Below the pieces are notes generated by a model. That model did not search any database and was not told the origin of the DNA. It was given only the letters and a program-made list of their open reading frames with translations. DNA of 64,000 nucleotides from Patiria pectinifera (lineage: Eukaryota > Echinodermata > Asteroidea > Valvatida > Asterinidae): assembly GCA_029964075.1 (NCBI GenBank), contig CM057149.1, positions 9,186,465 to 9,250,464 of the forward strand. Direction: 5' to 3'. Positions 1 through 8,900 of the stretch are shown in pieces. Position numbers and translations under genes: made by a program. Each line of letters begins with the position of its first letter. Within the stretch, counting starts at the first letter, position 1.

Positions 1-315
1 GCTCATGATGACGTCATTGTCAAGTTCTTGCTTTATTACGCGCATGACATCGTCTTCGGCCAATCTCACTGGGAGTCCATCTCTTCAATCCTATTTTTCT
101 TCTTTCCAAAATTTGGTTCGAATTCAAATGAATTTATTCCGAATAGTTGAGGTTTTCAGCTGTCGAATGGTGTGCCACATGTGGGTGGTCGGTTTGATTG
201 TGCGATGGTCGCGAGCAATATGCATGGAAATTTTTCGAAGGAACTGCCAAAAATTGCGAATGATCAGTATACAGTATACACGTACGTACGTGCAGCAGAG
301 CAGGGGATCTACCCG
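1..315. other. Unassigned sequence at left edge
   Basis: I see no splice-compatible coding segment, RNA gene or clear repeat here. The open frames on both strands lack any recognisable protein family. Confidence 0.4.
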
Positions 316-451
316 ATGTTCCCCAATACCAATGTTCCCCAAATCCATAGGATTAGGGTTAGGGTTAGGGTTAGGGTTATATTGGTAAGGATTTCGAGGA
401 ACATGGTATTGGGGAACATCGGAATTGGGGAACATCGGAATTGGGGAACAT
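316..451. repeat. Fold-back repeat of GGGGAACAT units
   Basis: Units reading ATGTTCCCCAAT on the left face units reading ATTGGGGAACAT on the right, so the two sides can pair. The right side has three units spaced by CGGA. The loop holds the TTAGGG tract at 353-376. The unit-based inverted architecture resembles the fold-back elements near 1.9, 6.3, 8.3 and 48 kb, although the unit sequence is different. Confidence 0.6.
353..376 (+). repeat. Interstitial telomere-like repeat (TTAGGG x4)
   Basis: Four perfect TTAGGG units lie in the loop of a fold-back repeat. The motif matches the telomere repeat of most deuterostomes. It may be a captured telomeric sequence. Alternatively it may have expanded from the GGTTAGGG motif that also sits at the ends of TTAA-flanked transposons elsewhere in this window. 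Confidence 0.85.
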
Positions 452-1486
452 AGACATTCACCCGTGCAGGAGCTATGGAAGAAGCGTTACAAAGCAAGGA
501 TTCCGTTTGTTGGTGGCCTTTTTTTTCGTCCCTTACTATCCCAAAGCGACGGGACGGGGTTGAGTGGGTGGGGTGAGGGAGGCCCGCGGGTTGGAGTGCA
601 GGTTGGAAGGGTGGGGAGGTTGGGGCGGTGCACCGGGAACACTCCATGCACATTTTTTATTGACCCTTTTGGCCTTGCCCATTATCCCGACCCCTTGGGG
701 CGGGGCGGGGATAACATTTCCTTTGTTCCTAATTTTTCCTTTTTTCCGTGCACCATTATCCAGACCCCGGGGAAGGGGGAGTTAGGGGCGGGGGGAGGGG
801 CGAATGGGGGATGGGGGCAAATGGGGGATGGGGGCCGCGTCCCCACCCATTCTGGAATTTGTATTCCTGTGGAGACATTTCTTTGTTCTCGTGTAGTAAA
901 GTTTTCGAGTGTGAAATTGAAGTTTCAAAATGCTCTTATTTTAACCAGAATTAATTTCTTGGGCTGAAATTTGGACTAAATATCCCTTTTCTAAAACTCT
1001 TCCATTTGCGACAGATCAACCTACCTTGGAAATTCCTAGTTTTTGAGTAAAATCCATATATCTATTTCGTGAAATTCTTGTGGAGACGTATTCATCTATA
1101 GAAATGTTCTTCTTGAGACGTATACAATCTTTTGTTCCCTATTGTGTTCATGTCTCCGTAAGGTAGTAAATTCCAGAACACTTCTACGCCTGTGCAATTA
1201 AGCGTGTGTGTGTGGGGTGGGGTGTTAGAGTACTCCGAATCAGGAGGTTGGAATGCCATGGTGTTTTTTATTAACCCTTCCCGCTGCCACCTGGCGCGAA
1301 ATGAATTATACTATGGGGTGAAAATATCCCATTTTCATGCAATGATGTTTTGGGGGTTTTGGGGGAGGTTGGGGGGGAAGGGGCTTTATACGAAAACTTA
1401 AAAACAGTAATCATGAAAAATATAAAATTTAAAAAAGTGCAAATTGCAGAAACCAATATCTCATATCTCTTTTGTGAAAATGTTGT
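452..1486. other. Gene-free G-rich stretch
   Basis: Positions 541-850 are strongly G-rich on the plus strand, with many runs of three or more G. The open frames here are low complexity. No gene or bounded repeat is recognised. Confidence 0.4.
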
Positions 1487-1502
1487 GGCTCTGAAAAGAG
1501 CC
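1466..1502 (-). promoter_or_regulatory. Histone 3' stem-loop and downstream element
   Basis: On the minus strand 1502-1487 reads GGCTCTTTTCAGAGCC, an exact match to the metazoan replication-dependent histone mRNA stem-loop that binds SLBP. It is followed on the minus strand by ACAACATTTT and then CACAAAAGAGA (1476-1466). The latter is purine-rich and resembles the histone downstream element bound by U7 snRNA. The pair marks the 3' end of a histone gene transcribed leftward. Confidence 0.88.
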
Positions 1503-1511
1503 GTTTTGGTT

Positions 1512-1907
1512 TTAGTTTGCTGATTCGATGATTTCTTCGAAGGCTTGGCCGACACTTTCTTCTGCTTGCTCGATGTGTTCTTGCTGGCTGGCTTCTTGGC
1601 TGGCTTGAGCTTGGTTGACTTGGCTGGCATGGCTTGGTGGAGGATTTCTTGACAGATGTATATTTGACTTGGATGGCTTTTTCTTGGCAGCTTTCTTGGG
1701 TGACTGCTTCGGCGCGGGTTTCTTGACTTTATTCACCATTGTGGCTTTCTTGGCTTTTCTGCAATCTTGGCTTTCATTTTTCGTTCCTTCTTGGCCTTGA
1801 TTCTCTCCTTCTCCTTAGCTGCCTTAGCCTTGGCTGGCAGCCTTCTCTTTCTCCTCGGTGGTGTCAAACTTGAACGTACCAGCGGCTCCCTTACCTGCCA
1901 TCCGAGT
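1512..1907 (-). pseudogene. Histone H1 pseudogene (3' part)
   Basis: The minus-strand sequence encodes Lys/Ala/Pro/Ser-rich peptides typical of a histone H1 C-terminal tail, such as KKPAPKQSPKKAAKKKPSK and STKLKPAKKPASKN. These are preceded by GKGAAGTFKFD, which resembles the end of the H1 winged-helix domain. The basic peptides are spread over different frames. Frame changes are needed near 1830, 1755, 1665 and 1520, and the stop at 1512-1514 is out of frame with the last basic segment. The histone stem-loop follows directly. A transposon at 1908-2262 cuts the 5' side, and no H1 sequence is recognised beyond about 2280. The other genes in the window keep clean frames, so genuine decay is more likely than sequencing error. 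H1 rather than another basic nuclear protein is inferred from the composition plus the stem-loop. Confidence 0.75.
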
Positions 1908-2262
1908 GGGGCCGTATCATAAGTCCGACGCCTCATAGGTCCGACGCCTCATAACTCCGAAATTTCGGACTTATGAGGCGTCGGACTTATGAGGCATACA
2001 ATTGATTAATTCCGCTTCATAGATCCGACGCCTCATAAGTCCGACGCCTCATAAGTCCGACAAATTAAACGCCTCGTTTTTACGTTGTCGGACTAATGAG
2101 GCGTCGGACTTATGAGGCGTCGGACCTATGAGGCGTCGGACTTATGAGGCGTCGGACCTTTGAGGCGTCGGACTAATGGGCCTTTATTTGGTTAGGGGAT
2201 GTGATTTTGTCGGACTTATGAGGCGTCGGACCTATGAGGCGTCGGACTTATGAGCGGACCCC
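1908..2262. mobile_element. Fold-back element of TCATAAGTCCGACGCC units
   Basis: The element is made of about a dozen units of the type GCCTCATAAGTCCGAC, direct and inverted. Its ends are inverted repeats: GGGGCCGTATCATAAGTCC at the left and, on the other strand, GGGGTCCGCTCATAAGTCC at the right. It is flanked by ATCCGAGT (1900-1907) and ATCCGGGT (2263-2270), a probable 8-bp target duplication with one mismatch. It has no coding capacity. It lies inside the histone H1 remnant. Confidence 0.8.
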
Positions 2263-2754
2263 ATCCGGGTGAGCCTCCAACTTCATTGATTCATGTTTTA
2301 TTATTTAAAAGTTTACTCTAGCATGGCTTATTACACAGAAATTCTTAGGGTGGATTATCTGGATCCGCACGTCCGTACCCCCGTGGGCTTACCAAACGCC
2401 TCCCTTATACATTCTATAGGCATGCAAAAAAAAACATATCTTTTTTTCGCCTCTTTGGCCGACGTTCTGACTTGGTGGGTCCTTTTTCCGCAAGTTCAGA
2501 ATATTTTCTCTAAAAAATGGAGCAAACTACATGTATTTGAAATGCCTTCCTTTGTCAGAAACCAACAAAATAGAAACTGCATTCTCATTTTTAGACGATA
2601 CACAATAACATCAGAGGAGAATAACAATCAGTACTGACGAACTATTCGCTCACAAGATGCCTTTGATCACTAGTTCTCCATAATTATTTAGAGTATTTTG
2701 TATTCGGAGTATTCATCATTTTCCATCGTTTCCAATGACCTTTCAATAACATTG

Positions 2755-2960
2755 GACTTAAAGGGAAATCTTAAGGGCTCCGCTAAGCCTCATATAGGTC
2801 AGACGCATATAGGCCCCAAGTCCGGCAAAATCTAATATAAGGCCCATAACTTATAAAATTCCGACGCCTAGGTCCGACACCTCATCATTCCGACGCCTAA
2901 TAATTTGGAAATTTCGGACCTCCGAGGCGTGGCGGGGGTCCAGGTTTATCATCGGAGGAG
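2755..2960. repeat. Decayed copy related to the TCATAAGTCCGAC fold-back element
   Basis: Diverged units such as CCTCATATAGGTCAGACGC and GGTCCGACACCTCATC recur here. They match the 1908-2262 element at many positions, but the ends are not clear. Confidence 0.55.
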
Positions 2961-4839
2961 TCGGACTTGCGATATATAAGGCCCCAACCTTGATAGTATA
3001 GCCTCCCATGCAGCTACGGAACAACTCGAAATTTCGGTTAATCAGGGTATATATATTGTTTTATTTCGTAGTACTATGCAGTTTTCTTTGACCATGGAGG
3101 GATGGTTTGAATTTCAAGTTTTGAGTTATCAGTGTTGACTTTATCCAGATTTCGCTTATTCCAATTTGTCAGCGTTTTCACGAAGGGGTGAATTTGCCGC
3201 AATAGGTGTTGGAGTTTAATGGTTAGGGTTAGGTTTGGGGAACAGGTATAACATAATGCACCCGTTGAACTTGCAGTGGTTGTCAGAAAAGAGGTTTTAA
3301 GTTGGTCACGATTTGGAATAAACATTTCGCCTACTACTGACTAACTTTTGAAACACAGATGAAACTTCAAAGATGTACCAATTACAGAATAATGGAACAA
3401 CAATTGCGAGGTACCGGTATCGTAACTAATCCCCATAGATGTTTGTCTGGTCGTGAAAACTAAATCCCACACACTTGTTGTTTTGGCAAATTGCCGATAC
3501 CCATTCCCCACCCTTTGCACGAATTTGTCTCTTCGTAAAAAGTCAAAAGACATTCAGGTGAAGTTTTCTCAACATTGATGTTATGATTTCGTTGATTTTA
3601 TCTGATTTTGACCCAGACTTCTTTCCAAAAAATGTTCGTTGCGTGCATTTACCAATTTCAGCCGGAACAAGAATTTTGAAAAGAGGTATGATTTTTGGAC
3701 TGATAATTTAGTCCCTCCGTAAAAACGCTGAAAAACTTTTGCAATTTGATTCAAAAAATTTCAAAACTATTTTTTAGAAGACTTGTCATGCTTACTGCTT
3801 ACTTACTTTGATTCGATTTTTTAAAGAGCGAGTTTTTGACTATGTATTAGCCTGGGGGAGATGATAATCTGGATTGTTTGTTTTGCGTCTGTTCTTTGAC
3901 GACTCTTCTGAATTGCCCCCATGATCTACCCCTTTCGTGAAGTTGGCATCAAGTGTATTTCCTTTTATTTTCATGCCTTTGTTGTTATAACTTCTCGACA
4001 TTATTGACAAGTGGTGAACATTCATATTCGTACTTTTATTAGTCATCTAAGTTAAAAACAAACACATTCTTGTCCTGGTGTAAAATCAAAGAGTAAAAAA
4101 AGTAAAAACAGCATGCAAGAACTGACAATAGTATAACTTACATTTAAATTAACCTATGAATAAAATATGCCTAACATAATAAATTTTAAAATGATAACAA
4201 AAAGACTGACAGCAAAAAGACACGATGCTTATCCGTCCCGGGCTAGCACTGTGACAATAAAATATAACTTAGAAATATGCCGGGGAAAAAAGGATAAGAA
4301 CTTTAAAAATGTTTTTTTTTTCCATCGTCGTAAAATCCACAGGTTCAGATTTTGAAAAGTTATTAAACTTAAATAAGGCTATTTTGTACTGTGTTTTCCA
4401 GTGGCTAATTCACAACAAATGATGTAGGAATCTATACGATCTTTCATATTTGCTGTATTATTATGTAACTTTGAATATAATCCAATTGCATTTTGGTCAA
4501 AAATAAAATGAAGCAAGCTTCGAGTTTAACTCCGTTTTAAAAAATTGACTTGAAGCCCCCGATCCCCTGGATCATCCAATACATGTACAAACGCATTTGT
4601 ATGCAGTATGCATGCAGTGCATAGTGTGCCTGGCCGTGGCGTGGGAACGTATCAGATTACATATCGGCCGACCGCAATATCGATCGGTTCAAAAATAGAG
4701 GGTCCGCGCGGGTATTGACCTAGATTGACCCGCAAACGTTCGGGTTGTCTGTGACGTAGGCAAGTCACCGACATATTTTTTCTAAAAATGACTGCAAGTG
4801 CGCAGGCGTGCAAATTTCCGCACGATGCATAGGCCAAGT

Positions 4840-4893
4840 TCGTATGTGGCGAAAGCTCTAGTGAGCGGGATGACTCGAGTTCGAATCCTATCG
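4840..4893 (+). repeat. tRNA-like fragment
   Basis: A box-B-like GAGTTCGAATCC is followed by TCGCCGC, which can pair over 7 bp with GTGGCGA at the start of the segment. At about 52 nt it is too short for a complete tRNA cloverleaf and lacks a clear anticodon arm. A tRNA-derived retroposon remnant is the most likely reading. Confidence 0.4.
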
Positions 4894-5330
4894 CCGCCAC
4901 ATTTTAAAGTTTTTTTTCCCATCCCCCAAAAATAAGAATATTCTTCTTTTATTATTTTAATATGTCTCAAACATTTTATTGCAGAGTATTACATTTTCTT
5001 TTTCAGATTTGTGGCTCTGGAGGATTTTTTTTAAAAGGGAAATAAAGTCCGAAATTATAAAATGGTCTGAATCCCATCTTCAATGATCTTGGGAATACGA
5101 GGTTACAACGATAATATTGGCATGGAGCCAGACTAAAATTTGCCACCGCAAAATGTTTAAAGTACAAAAAAAACAGTAACTGCGCATGTTCAGTGCATAT
5201 CCGGCAAACTAACGTTTACTAAAGGTTTGCCGTCTCCGGCAAAATATACACTGCCTAAAACTTTCTTGTGCTAGAAAATACTCGGGCTCTTGTCAGCTTT
5301 TTGCTGGAGGTTTATGTTTTGTAATATATG

Positions 5331-5533
5331 GGAAAAAATGTTGCAACCTGACGCCACTTCAGCGGTTGTGTACAAAGTCTATGGAGAGTCAAAATGTTCT
5401 AACTTTCATAACAAAATTGGAAATGTTTCTCAGTCCCAGATTCATGTCTTATCATTTTTGCAATGACTGACCTTCATTGAGATGATACATGTATATGAAG
5501 AAAAAAGTGGCATCAGATTGCAACATTTTTTCC
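5331..5533. mobile_element. MITE with GGAAAAAATGTTGCA ends, copy 1
   Basis: The ends are inverted repeats: GGAAAAAATGTTGCAACCTG at the left, and TTGCAACATTTTTTCC closing the right after AAGTGGCATCAGA. A second copy lies at 38056-38279 in the opposite orientation. It shares the internal block TGTACAAAGTCTATGGAGAG. There is no open frame of note. Confidence 0.8.
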
Positions 5534-5936
5534 AATGTTATTTAATGAGGACAACAAAGATGACAAAATGCGGCACGAACTAATGGAATATAAAAGGTGA
5601 TCAGTGATCACCGCAATTCATCAATGATGATGGCAAGTGCACCACGGTATGACGGGCAGTTTGGAAATCCTTGATGAAACCCTGCCGTCATCGACAATCC
5701 TGACTATGATCGATTTGCATTGCAACTGGAATTTTGTAGAAAAAGTGCTTTTTCTATAAAAAATAAGTTGTAACGAGGTCACCGTCACCTCAGGTTGGGA
5801 TGGGCAGAAGAGAGTCTGAAGACAATTGTGGAAGATAACTTTGAAGTTGCCGTTACGTTAACGTTCTTTCCTTGACCTTGCCTTGGTTATTCATGTCTAC
5901 TGGCAAATCTTTGAATGTTTCTCTTTCTTTATCTAG

Positions 5937-8900
5937 GATTCTGAGAAGAAGTTTTTCAAACGAGGAGATTTGATGAAGCAACAAGAAGAAGACTATTGGA
6001 AAAGACATCAGAAGGTGTGTGTTTCGCTATTCAGAAGTCGTCGTACCCCAAAACACTTCCTGCTTGGAATAGGTTATCCGATGTGGCCCGTTATGCCCCA
6101 ATGTTTTAATACAAAACTTCCAGGATCACAAACATGACTAAAAATCGAGTTTGCTGATCTACATAAATGTACCAAAAACTAGTTTGCAACGACTCCTTGC
6201 ATTGCGCTGACTGTACGGGATAGCCACGCTAGGCATTTGGGTGACTGCTCTATGTTCTGACACCCTATGTTCCGACAACCAGCACATACGATTGCATTAC
6301 TCCCGGCTAGGGTTAGGCAGTGGCGTCGCCAAGGGGCAGGGGCACGTGCCCCCCCCCGGAAAACCTAGTGCCCCCCCCCGAGTGCCCCCCCATCTGAGAT
6401 TTGGGTTGGTAAAAAAATATATATATATATGCGCGTTGTTAAAATCATTACCTCAAAAATAGCAATTTCTGGAGATATCTTCAGATCGAATTTAGCATCA
6501 AATGTGGCACCATTTTGCATCTAGCCCATCCTCCGTGCAATCTGTATCCACCTAAGTGCCCCCCCATCAAATGCTGGTGCCCCCCCCCTGTGCCCCCCCA
6601 GACTGAAAAGTCTGGTGACGCCACTGGGGTTAGGGTAAGGAATATGAATATGTGCAGTCAGAACATAGGGGTGTCGGGACATAGAGGTGTAACCAGGCAT
6701 TTGTACAGAAGCTAACAGATGCAGATGCTCAAATGATGTAAATTTTCACACTGAATAAAAAACGTTAAAAATTAAACCATTGAAACAAGAAACACTGAAT
6801 ATAAGTCTTCGTTGTACCTGAATGACTGACTGACTGACTGACTCCCCGACTCCCCGAATCACTGACTGTCTTGCTCCCCGACTGTCACTTGTGAACTGGG
6901 CAGTGCTGTCGTATAGGATCACCCAATACCCCACCGAATGGGATTAACCCGGTGTAAACTGATGCATGAAAATGCTTCCTTTGAATACCAATCTGAATCG
7001 ATTGAATAGAAATCTGTGCTCTCTGGGAGTGACGTGCCAACTGCCTTGTCTTGTATTTGTTATTTTCAGGATGACAGTTCTGATTCCAAAGAGATCAAAG
7101 ATGACAAGAAGAGAAGAGAATCAATAGAGACGATGGATCCGAATCTAGTCACTCTATCCAGACAAGAGGTGTGGTGAAAACATTGATATTTATTTCATTA
7201 TAATATTTTTACTTTGTGGTCAAATCAGAATTGTTAAAATCACACTGTGTGTACCTTTTGACTGAGTGGATGAATGATTAGTGTGAAGTGACTAGTCCAA
7301 AAATTTGGGACTCTCAACACTGTGTACATGTATGAGAGTCCCAAACTTAACCCTAACCCACCTCACTCCTCCAAAATCCTCCTGGCGGTTTTGGAGGATT
7401 CTAGAGGATTGAGGATGAATGGTGATTGAATCAAATGAGGATTCTGGAGGATTGAGGATGAATGGTGATTGAAGCACAAGAGGATTCTGGAGGATTGAGG
7501 ATGAATGCATTTTGAGGCAGGACTGTCTGATGATTTTGAAGGATTTGGCGTTGGTTATCCTTCATTTAAACACGAGTGCAAAGTTTTGGGATGAGGAGGA
7601 TTTTGGAGGATTGAGGATGAATGCATTTTGAGGCAGGACTGTCTGACAATTTTGAAAAATTTAGGCGGAGTTGCAACATTTTGGAAAATTTTGGAGGATT
7701 TTGGAGGATTGAGGATGGTTGTAAGCAACAAGGGCCTAGGGGGTTAGTTAAGGGAATAAACACATGCAATGCAAGAAAATGGACTGGCACATGAAACAAC
7801 CAGTCCAGCACCCTTTTAGTACTGCATCAATCAACTGTGTCAAAAGAAACATCTGGTACCCAGTCTCTATTTCTACACATTTCCATAGTCATGCTACCAG
7901 ACTACTGAAGGGTCATCTTCTCAAAAAGTTTGTCACGTGCCAATCTACATGTACATGTAGCATTAGGCTTCAAATTGAAATCACTTGGCTTCACTCTCAG
8001 GTGCCAAATGTTGAAGAAAAGTCTCCTTTGAAAATGGCATTGAGACCTCAAACATGGCTAGTGAAATACCAAGGACTTTGTCTTTGCCTTCTATTTTGTC
8101 GGCTATAGAGTGAGTAAAGTTGGCCTGATTTTGTTTTGCATGACCCAGTCTGTGAAGTGACATGTTTTTATTCTTTTCAGTATTTTGGTTTTATCAATGA
8201 ATTGTATTCCACTCTTTTTTTGTATCCTGTTAAACCCCAATTATAGCACTGGTCCCAACTACAGTTGACATGGTTGAGATGACCCCAACAATAAATTGGG
8301 GTCATCTCAACTGTAGTTGGGACTGTCTCATATATGTAGTCGGGCTGATGCTATAGCTGGGGCGTAACATTTCTATGAAGAATGCAAATAAATATTGTAT
8401 AAATAAGGGATTCATAAATACCTAAGACAGTTTACGCATTCCTATTGGTCGAGAGCCCGTCACGTGGCCGGTCTTAAACGGATGATAAAGACATGGCTAG
8501 CTGGTCTTAAACACTTTTCCAGTGTCACAATAAAATGTGGACTCCTAAAAATCCAGTGCCTCTTATCGTTTCATTGGTTGAACGTTCACAATCCTCACGT
8601 AGGCATGCGCAACACTACCAGGGAGTCAGAATTTTAAAGTTCTAAATTCAAAACGCAACGCGACAGGTGCGTTCTGCGCGACATCGCGCAGAACATGATA
8701 CGCGCGCGTCAATCTCCATAAAAGGGTTGTTTACATCTTACTCGCCAGCTGAACACTCCATTATTTTGCAAGAGGGATGTTTCAAAAAGCATAAAGTGAA
8801 CTTGTTGAACAAAATTGGGATGTTTTGAACGAATTATATGATTTTTTCTTACCGAAAAGGTATTTATGAATGGGAATAAATATGTGCTCCGTCGGTATTT

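Larger units (their letters stand above)
2272..5330. other. Gene-free spacer left of the first visible PRPF18 exon
   Basis: This A+T-rich stretch shows no segment that fits the missing first PRPF18 exon or any other recognised family. It holds a decayed relative of the fold-back element (2755-2960) and a tRNA-like fragment (4840-4893). It is either upstream intergenic DNA or the first PRPF18 intron. Confidence 0.5.

Noticed and set aside
425-967. 180-residue open frame
   Set aside because: It is Gly-rich and low complexity, comes from G runs, and lacks splice context or family similarity.
1271-1739. Two overlapping minus-strand frames as intact basic proteins
   Set aside because: Each contains only part of the H1-like tail, and one reads through the histone stem-loop. 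A frame-broken pseudogene explains both.
2293-2637. 114-residue plus-strand frame
   Set aside because: No recognisable domain, ordinary A+T-rich composition, and no evidence of exons around it.
3216-3236. Isolated GGTTAGGGTTAGG as a telomere tract or element end
   Set aside because: Too short, with no TTAA-bounded partner nearby. It may be a decayed end.
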